A stretch of 64,000 nucleotides of DNA, taken from NCBI GenBank assembly GCA_964385695.1, contig CAYLQA010000005.1:49726-113725 (forward strand), given 5' to 3'. Shown piece after piece: positions 17,344-27,315 of the stretch. A model generated the notes under the pieces. It did no database searches. It was not told where the DNA came from and saw only the letters and a program-made list of their open reading frames with translations. The stretch comes from CAYLQA01 sp964385695. GTDB lineage: Bacteria; Desulfobacterota; Desulfobulbia; Desulfobulbales; Desulfurivibrionaceae. Each line of letters opens with the position of its first letter. Position 1 is the stretch's first letter. The translations under genes and the position numbers were made by a program.

Positions 17344-17634
17344 TAAGGCCTCCCAGCATGAATTAGAGTTTGGCAATGCATCTATTTTTACCTTGCCTCA
17401 AGCCGCTCTTTTTTTCAAGTCATCCAGAGAGGTGCTCACTTTGGAGAGGGAGGTAAGCGAGCCGTTTTGCAGCCGGCAGCAAATCTTGGCATGCACTTTT
17501 TTTGCAACCGTACTCAAGGTCAGGAACAATAGGGCTTGACGCCCTCCGGTGGATTCACTATTTTTTGCTACATTCCAAGAAGATGAAGGTCATTACCGAG
17601 TTGTTAGATGTTCAGCCCCAGAAGGAGATAGCCT

Positions 17635-17814
17635 GTGAATATAAGCATGAAGGTTTTGCAGAAGGCTATAGACAAAAAAAACTATGACTTCGTCGCCAAG
17701 AAACTTATGGAGACGTTGCGCGATAACGGTTGGAGCCAAGATGATATCACTATCTTGGCAGAAAGGATGGCCCATAACCTTAAGGGTCTGCAAAGAAATA
17801 ACCAGGACAGATAG
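17635..17814 (+). CDS. Small helical hypothetical protein (59 aa)
   Basis: A GTG-started frame with GAAGGAG seven bases ahead codes for 59 residues, rich in Lys and Asp, apparently all helical (KVLQKAIDKKNYDFVAKKLM, then LAERMAHNLKGLQ). No family recognised. The RBS and coherent composition support it; the ATG four codons later is an alternative start. The surrounding 17344-18000 region otherwise holds no gene I can support. Confidence 0.55.
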   Translation: MNISMKVLQKAIDKKNYDFVAKKLMETLRDNGWSQDDITILAERMAHNLKGLQRNNQDR

Positions 17815-18000
17815 TGCATCCCATCTTCAGGCGATTTTTGCCCAATCAGAACGTCTTGATGCAACGTTTATTTTTGGACAGATTCAACCCTGCCGAGTTG
17901 GTCTCTTCTCAGTACCCCCGTGCGGGGATGGTATTATCAAAATATTTTATCAATCAATTAATAACTCGTAATTTCTATTTTAGCTCACCCTGTTAATGTA

Positions 18001-20565
18001 TCATCTCGTTTTTGCGGTATTTGTTTTGCTATCCCTTACTCGCGTTTTGGCTCGTCTGGTGGGTTTGCATTGCCAGGGATCGTCTGGCCAATGGTGTTTG
18101 GGGTAGCGGCCCTTCATCTCTTTTTTTACCTCATGGTATGAGCCATCCCAAAACCCTTTAAGGTCCTGGGTGACCTGGAGGGGGCGTTGGGCAGGGGAAA
18201 GGAGGTGGAGCATGACCTTTACCTTGCCACCGGCAATGGTCGGGGTATCGGCCAGGCCGAACATTTCTTGTAAGCGCACGGCCAGGATGGGAGCTTCGCC
18301 CGGCGTATATCTGAGGGGAATGCGTGAGCCGCTGGGCACGGTAAGATGGGTGGGGGCCTCTTTGTCCAGCCGTTGCTGCTTGGACCAGTCGAGCATGGAA
18401 AGGATGATCTGCTGCATGTCGAGTTTTGCAAGCTGCCCCTTGCCAGTGTTGCCACTTAAAAAAGGTGGGAGCCAATCTGCGAGGTTTTCGGTTAATGCGG
18501 TGTCCGAGACATCGGGCCATTCCCCCTTGGGCTGCCACTCATTAATACAGATGAGCCGCGCCTGTAAACTCCTGGCCTTCTTGGTCCAGGGCAGGATCTC
18601 AATCCCGGCCTCGCGGATTCCTTGCAACATGGCATCCTGCAAAAGCTGCGGCTCCGGATTTTTGATCGGTTTTTCCTTAAGAATAAGTTCGCCCAGGATT
18701 GTCTGCCGTTTGGCAGTAACAGCACCTGTTTTGGCGTTCCACTCCACACTCTCTTTGTGCTCAAGCTGTTTATCGAACTCCTCGAAAATCTCTTCCTTGC
18801 CAATCCGGGCCGCTAAATAGATCGGCCCTTCGGCCCTGGCAGCATCCATGGCTGCGATGGCGAGAAATGGCGAGCCTGCCAGTGGATCATGGGGTTTTAG
18901 GGCCGCACCGCGGCCGGAGTTGAGCTTGTAACGATTTTTGGAGCCTGGGCGCAACTGGGCAACGCGGTCCGGAAAGGCCAGGGCGATGAGTCCGCCGCTG
19001 CTGCTCCCATCCGCATCGCTTTTTTTGATGTTGAGTCGTTTGCGCAACTGCTTTGCTGTTTGTTCCACCCGGCGGCAGGAGCCTTTTGCCGCGCCCATGG
19101 CCATGGCTGCCTTGGCGCCGCTCTTGCGGAAGGCATTGAGCGCGTGCAATCGTTCTTCTATATCCACAGAGGCATCGCGATCGCGGATCAGGTCGCGTTC
19201 ACTCAAGATTGCGGTGATATCGCAGGCCATGTTGCCAAAGCCCATACTCTTGCCCATGACCAGCATATGTGCCAGGCGCGGATGGGCAGGCAGAGCAACC
19301 ATCTCTTTGCCCATGGCAGTAATTGCGCCGGACGTATCAATGGCCTGGAGTTCTCTGAGCAGGTCGGAGGCAGAGGCGATGCTCCCGGCAGGGGGCAGAT
19401 CGAGCCACTGTAACTGAGTCGGGTCATTGATGCCCCAGTTGGTCAGCTCCAGGAGCAATTGGCTGAGGTCCGCCTCCATGATCTCAGGCCGGTCATGCTC
19501 CATCATGGAGTGTTCCACGCCCTTATTCCATAACCGGTAGCCATACCCCGGCCCCAAGCGACCGGCCCGGCCGCTGCGTTGGGTGGCCGAGGCCTTGGAT
19601 ATGCGGCTTGTCACCAGACGGGTCAGTCCTGAGTTGGGATCAAAACGGGCTACCTTGCGCCAGCCGCTGTCCACCACAATGGAGATGCCCTCGATGGTCA
19701 GAGAGGTTTCCGCCACATTGGTTGCCAGAATGATGCGCCTGCGCCCGGCCTTGTCCGGCATCAGGGCCAGCTCCTGGTCCTGGGGTGAGAGATCGCCGTA
19801 GAGGGGGTAGAGAGCCAGATCCTCATCGCTGGCAAGGTCTGCCAAGCGTTCCTTGGTTCTTCGGATCTCGCCGCTGCCCGGCAAAAAGGCGAGAATGTCG
19901 CCCTCCTGTTCGTTGAGAGCCCGGCGGATGCCGAAATCCATGATGGATACGATATGCTCGGGCCGATGAAAATCACAGCCCGAGGGCGCGGTAGAGAGAT
20001 TATGCATCTCCACCGGGTGGCTGAATCCTTTGCCTGTAACCACTGGGGCGCCACCAAGCATCTTGCTGAGGGTGTCACTGTCTAGGGTGGCGGACATGAT
20101 AAGGATGCGCAGGTCTTCCCTGAGACCGTGCACCACGTCAAGGCAGAGGGCCAGGGCGAGATCGCTCTCCAGGCTGCGTTCGTGGAACTCGTCAAAAATT
20201 ACCAACCTTACGCCCGTAAGCTCCGGGTCCTGCTGCAATCTGCGGGTGAGGATACCCTCGGTCAGTACCTCTAGGCGGGTATCTTTACCGATCTTCTTAT
20301 CAAAACGCACCTGATAGCCAACGCTCTGGCCAACATTTTCATGGACCTTGCCTGCCATGTAATGGGCAGCTAAGCGGGCGGCCAGGCGGCGGGGCTCGAG
20401 CATGAGGATCTTTTGCTGGTGCAGCCATTCCTCCTTGAGAAGCTCAAGGGGGACCACGGTGGTCTTGCCCGAGCCGGGCGGGGCCGTGAGGATGGTCACC
20501 GGCTTGCGGCACACCGCCTCGGTAATCTCCGGTAGAACATCTTCTATGGGCAGGGTAGGAGGCAA
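18001..20565 (-). CDS. hrpB: ATP-dependent helicase HrpB
   Basis: 854 residues, a DExH helicase of the HrpB group. Motif [10 protein letters not shown] (residues 28-36), Ia LEPRRLAAR, II DEFHERSLESDLAL, III SATLD, VI QRSGRAGRLGPGYGYRLW. The C-terminal HrpB domain ends with the usual LAVRLQEMFGL and KGRYPKHHWPDDPW. Its cellular role is not well known. The start is TTG at 20565 (no ATG nearby), five bases after the stop of the Mut7-C gene, suggesting an operon. Confidence 0.9.
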   Translation of the reverse strand: MPPTLPIEDVLPEITEAVCRKPVTILTAPPGSGKTTVVPLELLKEEWLHQQKILMLEPRRLAARLAAHYMAGKVHENVGQSVGYQVRFDKKIGKDTRLEVLTEGILTRRLQQDPELTGVRLVIFDEFHERSLESDLALALCLDVVHGLREDLRILIMSATLDSDTLSKMLGGAPVVTGKGFSHPVEMHNLSTAPSGCDFHRPEHIVSIMDFGIRRALNEQEGDILAFLPGSGEIRRTKERLADLASDEDLALYPLYGDLSPQDQELALMPDKAGRRRIILATNVAETSLTIEGISIVVDSGWRKVARFDPNSGLTRLVTSRISKASATQRSGRAGRLGPGYGYRLWNKGVEHSMMEHDRPEIMEADLSQLLLELTNWGINDPTQLQWLDLPPAGSIASASDLLRELQAIDTSGAITAMGKEMVALPAHPRLAHMLVMGKSMGFGNMACDITAILSERDLIRDRDASVDIEERLHALNAFRKSGAKAAMAMGAAKGSCRRVEQTAKQLRKRLNIKKSDADGSSSGGLIALAFPDRVAQLRPGSKNRYKLNSGRGAALKPHDPLAGSPFLAIAAMDAARAEGPIYLAARIGKEEIFEEFDKQLEHKESVEWNAKTGAVTAKRQTILGELILKEKPIKNPEPQLLQDAMLQGIREAGIEILPWTKKARSLQARLICINEWQPKGEWPDVSDTALTENLADWLPPFLSGNTGKGQLAKLDMQQIILSMLDWSKQQRLDKEAPTHLTVPSGSRIPLRYTPGEAPILAVRLQEMFGLADTPTIAGGKVKVMLHLLSPAQRPLQVTQDLKGFWDGSYHEVKKEMKGRYPKHHWPDDPWQCKPTRRAKTRVRDSKTNTAKTR

Positions 20566-20570
20566 GGGAG

Positions 20571-21323
20571 TCAGTAGGGCAGTGGTTGGTAGTTATGCAT
20601 ATCTCTTAACAGTTTATCCATTCTCTCCCGGTGGGTGCCGGGCCAGAAGACCTTCTCGCAGGCCGGGCATCGGGTGAAGCTATGGTAATACTTCTTGGTC
20701 AGGGGTTCAAGGAGGTGGATGATTTCTTCCTTTTCGGCAGTGACAAGCGGCGTGTTACAGCTCATGCAGCGGCTGAATGGGGTAAGGTGTTGGCCAAGAT
20801 CATAAAAATGGATGATCTCGCCAAGCTGTCTGTTCGGGTTAGTCTCCCGCACATAATGGCCGTGGGAGATTTTCTTTCGTTTGAGCAACTGGATATCGCG
20901 GCTTAAGAGGATGCGTTGTTCTGTGGCGGCAACCTCGGCCAGCTTCTCATCGTGCCACTCTTGGTTAAAGGCAGCATCAATGCCGACCATCCTGAGTTTT
21001 GCGGCAAGCTTGGCCACGTTATGATCCACCACAAAGCGGATCTTGGGCAGGGCGATGGGGGTGAGAAAGGACTCTTGTAAAGGATCGACAGGCGGAACGT
21101 GGGGGAAGACTGCCAATTGTGCGGCTGCACGCACCACCTCATGCAAATCAATATCTCGGTCATCCAGCATGATCTTGCCCACCTCGGTGTGCGGGATACC
21201 GAGCGACTCCACAATATCTTTGCTCGAAGCGGAGCGATCCAGGGGATGGGAGAAAATCGGCTCTTTTGCCTTGCTGCGTAATAATGCCTTAAGCCAGCCG
21301 TGGATGACGATGGTTGTGGTCAT
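20571..21323 (-). CDS. Mut7-C RNase domain protein with ubiquitin-like N-terminus
   Basis: 250 residues. The N-terminal 85 residues fit the Mut7-C ubiquitin-like domain (DRSASSKDIVESLGIPHTEV, DLHEVVRAAAQL). The Mut7-C RNase domain (DUF82) follows: VVDHNVAKLAAKLRMVGIDA, then ILLSRDIQLLKRKK, and the zinc ribbon CMSC...CPACEKVFWPGTH near the C-terminus. These are PIN-like nucleases. It precedes hrpB by five bases in the same direction, so an RNA-related link is possible. Confidence 0.85.
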   Translation of the reverse strand: MTTTIVIHGWLKALLRSKAKEPIFSHPLDRSASSKDIVESLGIPHTEVGKIMLDDRDIDLHEVVRAAAQLAVFPHVPPVDPLQESFLTPIALPKIRFVVDHNVAKLAAKLRMVGIDAAFNQEWHDEKLAEVAATEQRILLSRDIQLLKRKKISHGHYVRETNPNRQLGEIIHFYDLGQHLTPFSRCMSCNTPLVTAEKEEIIHLLEPLTKKYYHSFTRCPACEKVFWPGTHRERMDKLLRDMHNYQPLPY

Positions 21324-21340
21324 AGGCTTATTGTAGCAAG

Positions 21341-21427
21341 ATGGAGGATTTTGTGGCTGAGAAGATCTTGCAAAGCAAGGGGAAGGTGTTAGAGTTTGCC
21401 GGCAAGGTGAAAAAGGAGAACAGATGA
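21341..21427 (+). CDS. Possible 28-aa leader peptide ahead of the amidohydrolase
   Basis: Starts at ATG 21341 and ends with TGA overlapping the amidohydrolase ATG (ATGA, 21424-21427). The product is lysine-rich and helical (EDFVAEKILQSKGKVLEF). No ribosome binding site before it, so its reality is uncertain; the ATGA overlap hints at coupling. Confidence 0.3.
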   Translation: MEDFVAEKILQSKGKVLEFAGKVKKENR

Positions 21428-22227
21428 GCAGGATTATCGATTTTCATACCCATGCCTTTCCGGATAAGGTTGCGGCCACCGCTATCCCGGCCCTTGAGGA
21501 TATCGGCAAGGTGAAGGCCAGTCATGATGGCAGGATCAGCTCCCTGCTTGCCTCCATGGATAAGGCAGCCATCGATGCCAGTGTGCTGTGCTGTATTGCC
21601 ACCAAGATAGAGCAGGGCGCATCCATTTTGAGTTGGAGCAAAGCGATCCGCTCTGAGCGGATCATCCCCTTTCCCTCGTTCCATCCCGATGATTCCGAGG
21701 CCCTGGCCCGGATAGAAGAGATCAAGGCTGCCGGGTTTTCAGGCATCAAGATGCATCCCTACTACCAGAAATTCGTCCTCGACGAGGAACGCATGCTGCC
21801 GCTCTATGAGAAAATTATGGAGCAGAATCTGATCCTGGTCATGCATACCGGGTTTGATATCGGCTTTCCCAGAGAGCGCATTGCCGATCCTAAGCGGATC
21901 GCTGCCGTCATAGAACGTTTTCCCAATCTTAAACTGGTGGCAACCCATATGGGGGCCTGGGACCAGTGGGACGAGGTGGAGTCCACCCTGGCCGGGCGCT
22001 CACTGTATATGGATATTTCCTTTTCGCTGCATCAGCTTTCCGTAGACGATGCCCGTCGGCTTTTATTGAAACACCCTGCCGATAAAATCCTCTTTGGGAC
22101 GGACTCGCCCTGGGCCAATCAAAAAGAGGTCATCGGCCAACTCCAGGCCTTGGCGCTGGAACCTGAGCTTAATGAGGCGATTCTGCACCGCAATGCCGAG
22201 CAGCTGCTTGCCTCTGTCTCGCAATAA
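21424..22227 (+). CDS. Amidohydrolase-2 family metal-dependent hydrolase
   Basis: 267 residues, TIM-barrel amidohydrolase. The metal-binding HxH is in DFHTHAFPDK (residues 6-15). Further ligands are likely in IKMHPYYQKF (about 107) and VMHTGFDIG (about 140), and in LVATHMGAWDQWDE and FGTDSPWANQ (Asp). It is similar to the TatD/ACMSD-like decarboxylase or hydrolase group; the substrate is unknown. The start has AAAAGGAGAAC ahead. Confidence 0.8.
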   Translation: MSRIIDFHTHAFPDKVAATAIPALEDIGKVKASHDGRISSLLASMDKAAIDASVLCCIATKIEQGASILSWSKAIRSERIIPFPSFHPDDSEALARIEEIKAAGFSGIKMHPYYQKFVLDEERMLPLYEKIMEQNLILVMHTGFDIGFPRERIADPKRIAAVIERFPNLKLVATHMGAWDQWDEVESTLAGRSLYMDISFSLHQLSVDDARRLLLKHPADKILFGTDSPWANQKEVIGQLQALALEPELNEAILHRNAEQLLASVSQ

Positions 22228-22400
22228 AGGGGAGCTGTCCGGTTTAAAAGTCTGCAAAATATTCCCCTGACAAAAAAGTTCTTTTATTATTAGAGAACTT
22301 CTTGCCCCCAGGTGATTTTTTATCTATCTTAGTTAGGAATTATTATCAACAGTATGCAGCGTGCCACAAAATGCTGAGAATATTTTTTTAAGGAGACAAC

Positions 22401-23543
22401 ATGGCAGAGGCTGTCATTTCCATTGCGGATTTCAAGGCAAGACTGGATAGCGGGAGTATTGAGTTTCTTTTTGATCTGCGCACGCCGGATGAGTTTGAAG
22501 CCTGGCGCATCGAAGGGAAATCTCCGGTGGAGACCCTCAATATTCCCCAACTCGACTTTGTCGGGGAGGAGGATAAGTATTACGACCAACTGCCGAAAGA
22601 TAAAGAGATCATCGCCATCTGCGCCCATGGGGATGCCTCAAAGTACACGGCCGAGCATCTGCAGGAGCATGGTTATAAGGCCCTGAGCCTTGACGGCGGC
22701 ATGGACGGCTGGAGTGAATTTTACGAGATTCACAAAATCCATTCCGAGCCGGTCATCTACCAGATTTACCGTGTAGCCAAGGGCTGCATCAGCCATGTCC
22801 TTATCTCCGGCAATGAGGCCATTGTCATTGATCCAGTGCGCCACACCCAACATATTGAGAAGATCTTAAAAGAGTATGGCGTAGCCGTAAAAGCGGTGCT
22901 CGATACCCATCTGCAGGCGGATCATATCTCCGGCGGCAGGGAACTGGCCCAAAAGTTCGCGGCCGATTATTGGATACATCCCGTTGATGCCGCTGGCGCC
23001 TCGTACAGCCACAAACACCTGGCCGATGATGTTTCTTTTCCCTTTGGCAACTGCGAATTAAAGACCATTCATTCGCCGGGCCATACCCCTGGCAGCTCAT
23101 CCTTTTTGCTGGACAAGCGCTTTCTCTTTACCGGCGACACGATTATGAAGACCAGTCTCGGCCGCCCCGACTTGGGGGGCAAAGCCGGAGAGTGGTCGCA
23201 TCTGCTCTACGACACCCTGTATAAGCGTTTTCAGATCCTGGCCGACGAGGTGCTAGTCTTGCCTTCCCATGCCGCGGCTCTCAAAGAGATGGATGAGGAG
23301 GGTAAAGTGGAGCTGACCATGGCCGAGGCGCGGCAGCACGAGATGTACAATATCAGCGATGAGGCGGCCTTTTCCAAAAAGATTGAAGAGTCCTTATTGG
23401 AAAATCCCGAGCGCTATCAGGATATCCGCAAGGTGAACCTGGGGCTGCTCAGTGTTGACGAGAAGAAGTTGCAGGAGTTGGAGGTCGGCAAAAATCTTTG
23501 TGGTATGGCCGCGCTCAAGGAGAAGTTGGGGCACGATATCTAG
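22401..23543 (+). CDS. Rhodanese-beta-lactamase-fold protein (ETHE1-like)
   Basis: 380 residues: an N-terminal rhodanese (residues 1-110, Cys74 in ICAHGDASK, DLRTPDEFEAWR), then a metallo-beta-lactamase domain (117-300). The latter resembles persulfide dioxygenases: DTHLQADHISGG (H170, Q172, D174, H175), HSPGHTPGSSSFLL (around 215), and TGDTIM. The second His of HxHxDH is Gln, but the three iron ligands in ETHE1 (first His, later His and Asp) are kept. Likely oxidises glutathione-type or protein persulfides and moves sulfane sulfur. AAGGAGACAAC precedes the ATG. A terminator follows. Confidence 0.8.
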   Translation: MAEAVISIADFKARLDSGSIEFLFDLRTPDEFEAWRIEGKSPVETLNIPQLDFVGEEDKYYDQLPKDKEIIAICAHGDASKYTAEHLQEHGYKALSLDGGMDGWSEFYEIHKIHSEPVIYQIYRVAKGCISHVLISGNEAIVIDPVRHTQHIEKILKEYGVAVKAVLDTHLQADHISGGRELAQKFAADYWIHPVDAAGASYSHKHLADDVSFPFGNCELKTIHSPGHTPGSSSFLLDKRFLFTGDTIMKTSLGRPDLGGKAGEWSHLLYDTLYKRFQILADEVLVLPSHAAALKEMDEEGKVELTMAEARQHEMYNISDEAAFSKKIEESLLENPERYQDIRKVNLGLLSVDEKKLQELEVGKNLCGMAALKEKLGHDI

Positions 23544-23568
23544 TTTTAGGTAACAAAAGAGAAAATTG

Positions 23569-23601
23569 AAAGGCGGCCGCTTGTTTCGGTCGCCTTTTTT
23601 T
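23569..23601 (+). terminator. Intrinsic terminator after rhodanese-MBL gene
   Basis: AGGCGGCCG (23571-23579) pairs with CGGTCGCCT (23587-23595) with one G-U pair; seven T follow. Confidence 0.8.
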
Positions 23602-23717
23602 ATGCAAAAATACAGAGTGTACCTCCTTGCCGGACAAGGCGGCAGTGGGTACCATTTCGGCTTTATCCCGTTGATTGCGGATTTGTCTCAGCGAGTACCT
23701 CTTTGTTAGGATAAGGC

Positions 23718-24935
23718 ATGGATTTTAAGTTGAACCATCGATGTGTGCAGTGTGCCGAGCCAATCACCTTGAACAAAGGGGAATGGCTGAGTTCTTGCCC
23801 GTCTTGCGCCACACAAAATATTTTGGCTTCTCAAAATATTGCCCGGCTGGTTGTTCCTGCGGCACGCCAGGGGGAACGGCTGGTTTATGTTCCCTATATT
23901 CATACACGGGGCACTGTTTTTGCCTGCGACGGGCAGGAAATTTCCTCCTCTGCCGTAAAGGTCAATGTCCTGGGAGCAACCGCTCTTAAGTTCATGCCCA
24001 AAGCCCTTTCCGAGGAGAACCTAAACGGTTCCCTCGCTTTAGCCGAGCCCAAAGGGGATACTCTTTTTCTAAAGAACGGCTTAAGCCTCAAGCAGTTACA
24101 ATCCTTGACCATGGCCGAGGTTGTCCAACCCAAAGAGCATCTTTATCACAAAACATTTGTCACCCATTCATCCACCATTATTTATATGCCCCTGGCCGTG
24201 TATGGAGGCAGTGTCTTTGATGGAATGAGCGGCAAGGTGGTGGCGGATCTTTCCGACGTTGAGCTGTTTTTTGAGTCTCTGCAGCTGAAAAAGCCCGGCT
24301 GGAAATTTCACAGTGTAGCGGGGGAATGCCCGCAGTGTGCCACCCCACTTGCTGGAGCAAAAACCAGTACGGTCTTTTTCTGCCACGCTTGCAATAAAGG
24401 CTTTCATATGATGGAAAAAGGGCTTGAGCCGGTGTCCTGCCTGGTGGCTGAGGCAGATAAAGAGAAGTGCCGTTATCTGCCCTTTTGGAAGATCAAGGCG
24501 TATGCTGCGGACGGGGCCATCAAAACCTATGGCGATTTTGCTGGGGCGACCAATCAAGCGGAAGATGTTCAGGCCAAAGACACTTGGGATGAGATGCATT
24601 ATTGGGTGCCTGCCTTTGATCTTTCCAGGCCGCATCTCTTGGAGGCCGCAAAACGTTGTACCGTGGGTCAGCCTGGTGCGTTAGCCCAAAAAGGGGTGCC
24701 GCAAAACAACTTTCATGCGGTGAGTACCTCCCTGCATGAGGCCCTGCATTACGTAAAGCTCGTCTTTGCCCATGCTGCAGAGAATAAAGAGATTATTTTT
24801 TCCTGGTTGCCGCGTCTGCGTTTTCAGGTAAAGGCCTACTCTCTGGTCATGCTGCCCTTTGCCGAGGATGGAGAAAACCTGAGCCACGAAGAAACAGGCA
24901 TTTCATTGCCACGGGCGGATCTCATCCAAGCCTAA
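23718..24935 (+). CDS. Hypothetical protein with two zinc-ribbon-like pairs
   Basis: 405 residues, no family recognised. Cys9, Cys12, Cys27 and Cys30 form a zinc-ribbon-like start (RCVQC, SSCPSC); a second set (GECPQCAT and FFCHACNKGF) lies near residues 203-225. No signal peptide or membrane helix is evident, so it is probably cytoplasmic. It overlaps the 3' end of the MFS gene by four bases on the other strand. Composition is like the neighbours. Confidence 0.7.
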   Translation: MDFKLNHRCVQCAEPITLNKGEWLSSCPSCATQNILASQNIARLVVPAARQGERLVYVPYIHTRGTVFACDGQEISSSAVKVNVLGATALKFMPKALSEENLNGSLALAEPKGDTLFLKNGLSLKQLQSLTMAEVVQPKEHLYHKTFVTHSSTIIYMPLAVYGGSVFDGMSGKVVADLSDVELFFESLQLKKPGWKFHSVAGECPQCATPLAGAKTSTVFFCHACNKGFHMMEKGLEPVSCLVAEADKEKCRYLPFWKIKAYAADGAIKTYGDFAGATNQAEDVQAKDTWDEMHYWVPAFDLSRPHLLEAAKRCTVGQPGALAQKGVPQNNFHAVSTSLHEALHYVKLVFAHAAENKEIIFSWLPRLRFQVKAYSLVMLPFAEDGENLSHEETGISLPRADLIQA

Positions 24936-26170
24936 GTGGGCTGGGGATTGTCCGGGAGTTTTAAGGCCAGTAGGCTTGCGAGAATAGTACATGCGCCTGC
25001 CATGAGAAAGCCCGAGGCAAAGCTGCCGCTTTGTTCGGCCAGAAACCCTGCAATGGCAGGGCCTGCGATCTGGCCCATGGCAAAGATAAAGGTGATCAGT
25101 CCGAAGATCCGCGCCGCTTTCTGCGGCCCCACAAAGTCCCCGACCAAGGCGGACATGATGGAAGGCACACTCCAAACCACAAAACCGAAACAACCTATGG
25201 AAAGGTAGAGTACCCCCTGGGGCAGATGGAACCCAACCAGGAGGTGGGCCACGGACTGAATGGCAAAGACCATGGCCAGCGTCCATTTGCGGCCGATCTT
25301 GTCGGAAAGGGTGCCGAACACCGGTCCGGAAAAAAGGCTTAAAAAACCCACCATGGCCCAGAAGTTTCCGGCCGTTGCCTCGGAAAATCCACGTTCCTCA
25401 ATGAGGGTGGTGACAATAAAGGTGGCATAGATCACATAGGTAAAGCCAAAGGCGAGATAGAGCACACCCAGGTGAGCGATCCGTTTGACAGGGATGGATG
25501 ATTCCGCCTCCTGGCCCACAGGCAAAGGTTTGTCGTTTGCGGCTCCGATGGGCTGAAGGTGCAGCTCTCGCGGGTCGTTGCGGAGCATGGCTAAGCATAT
25601 CAGTGCTGCAAAAAGGGTGATCCCGCCGAGCACCTGCCAGCTAATGCGCCAGCCTTCGACACCTGCCAGGCCATTGAGAAAGGGAATAAGTTTGCCTGCG
25701 AGCAGGATGGCAAAGCCGCTGCCGATTACGACAAAGCCGGTGGCCCGGCCCCGGTGACTGCGGGAAAACCAGTGCGAGATGAGAGCCATCATGGGCACGT
25801 TGGCGGCCCCGCTGCCCATGCCGGTGACGGTGTAGAGGAAAAGGGTAAAACCAAAGCTCTTTGTCCGGCCGATGAGGAGCATGGTCAGGCCGATTGCCAG
25901 CAGGGCCAGAAAGATCAGGCGTCTGTATCCCAGCCTGTCGGTGAGCGGCCCGCAAAGCAATACCGCCAGCAGATACCCGACAAAGTTCACCGTACCGATC
26001 AGCCCCATCTGGCTGTATGTCAGGGAAAGGGCCTCTCCCATGGACGGCAGCAGCATGCCCAGGGCAAAGCGGCCCAAGCCCAGGCAGGCGAAAATACATA
26101 TCGTACCGGTCCAGACGATGTGCCAGCCGTAATGCATCCTGTTCTGTGTGTGAGTTTGTTGCTCAGGCAT
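24932..26170 (-). CDS. MFS transporter, YbfB/YjiJ-like
   Basis: 412 residues with about 12 membrane helices in two halves. The loop GPLTDRLGYRRLIF after the second helix is the MFS motif A, and GTLSDKIGRKW repeats it in the second half. The sequence is closest in style to the YbfB/YjiJ group (GRFALGMLLPSMGEALSLTYSQMG). The substrate is unknown. The frame starts at ATG 26170 and ends convergently with the hypothetical gene. Confidence 0.8.
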   Translation of the reverse strand: MPEQQTHTQNRMHYGWHIVWTGTICIFACLGLGRFALGMLLPSMGEALSLTYSQMGLIGTVNFVGYLLAVLLCGPLTDRLGYRRLIFLALLAIGLTMLLIGRTKSFGFTLFLYTVTGMGSGAANVPMMALISHWFSRSHRGRATGFVVIGSGFAILLAGKLIPFLNGLAGVEGWRISWQVLGGITLFAALICLAMLRNDPRELHLQPIGAANDKPLPVGQEAESSIPVKRIAHLGVLYLAFGFTYVIYATFIVTTLIEERGFSEATAGNFWAMVGFLSLFSGPVFGTLSDKIGRKWTLAMVFAIQSVAHLLVGFHLPQGVLYLSIGCFGFVVWSVPSIMSALVGDFVGPQKAARIFGLITFIFAMGQIAGPAIAGFLAEQSGSFASGFLMAGACTILASLLALKLPDNPQPT

Positions 26171-26373
26171 GATTGTAGGGTCCCAACGCCGTGTGATCCA
26201 GTCACACCGCTGCGTTGAACAGACTACAAAATCTAGGCTTTAGCAACTTTTTTGCGGCAATAAACAGGCTAGGGGAAATTTGCTTTGCTGCAGGGGGGGG
26301 CTCTCGCCCCGGGTTTCCCCTAAGGCGAGAGCCGCTCGCGGGATGAGAGAAGAGCTGGTGCTGGGTTTACGGC

Positions 26374-27200
26374 TTAGTTGGCGCCCTTCTCTCCGTATAC
26401 ACTCCATACTCCTTTCTTGAGGAAGTAGTAATCGCTCACACCTTCTTTTTCCAGATGGTACTGGAGCCACTTCACCTGCTTGCCCACTGCATCGAAAATG
26501 TACAATGTTTTTCCTTCGATGCTTTTCCGAAACGGAGGCACCTTCAGGTTTTTCGCAAGCTTATCCATACTCAGCCTGCGCGATTTTTTGGCCCAATCCG
26601 GAGTTTGCTTGCGCTGAATTGCATCGCGCACATCAAAGAGAACGGCATTGGGGGCCTGGGATTGCTTGGAAAATTGCTCCACAGGAAGATTCTTTGCCTT
26701 AAAGGCATCTTTGCTGATGATTTTACTCGGGTCGGCCGGAGATTCACCGAGGAGTACGGCAAATCCAGGGTGCTTTGTGGTCCAGTCAAAAATGCCGCTA
26801 TCATGGCATAACTTTTAATGCCTGCCTTCCTGGCCTTTACCTCGGCCTTATAGCTCTTGGCACAGGTGTGGCCATTGCAGTAAAAAACAATCTTTTTGCC
26901 GGGATTTTTTGCCTGGTTTTTCTTGAGAATCTGAGTGAACAGGGTGCTGGCAATGGGAACATGGATCGAGTCTTTGATGTGAATAACTTTGTACTCAAAC
27001 TCGCTCCGTACATCAAAAACAAGGCAGTCGTTCAACTCCGCTTTCAGGTCGTCCGTGGAAATATATGGCGACTGCGGATACTTTGCCCTGAGCGGAAAGT
27101 CGTGCTCTGAGGCAAAGACGTTTGTTGTGAAAATGAATATAAGCAGAAGAAGACAGCTGGAAAAAATAGGCCGTTTATGAAGCTTTTGTGTCCCGGGCAT
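26374..27200 (-). pseudogene. Exported tandem rhodanese protein, frameshifted
   Basis: A signal peptide (27200-27110, ending FASEHDFPL) precedes a rhodanese domain with VFDVRSEFEYKVIHI and the catalytic Cys in IVFYCNGHTCAKSY. The frame breaks at about 26801 just after KSYAM; the next frame resumes with SGIFDWTTKHPGFAVLLGE and then a second rhodanese-like half (NAVLFDVRDAIQRKQTP, stop at 26374). Adding one G (ATGGATAGC) restores the whole protein. It would be periplasmic sulfur transferase. One missing base: mutation or assembly error. GGAGGGACC precedes the ATG. Confidence 0.8.
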
Positions 27201-27315
27201 TGGTCCCTCCTATATGGATTTTAGATAAAGGCTGTGGGGTTGTTATCTGTTAGGGGGGCGGCTGTCCAGTGATTTTTCTCCTTGTAATTTCGAGTGTATT
27301 TGATGGTGATGACCG

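Noticed and set aside
17684..17971. 95-codon frame at 17684-17971
   Set aside because: Out of frame with the supported 59-residue gene and lacks an RBS.
26780..26820. Selenocysteine in the rhodanese gene
   Set aside because: The break is a frame change, not an in-frame UGA.
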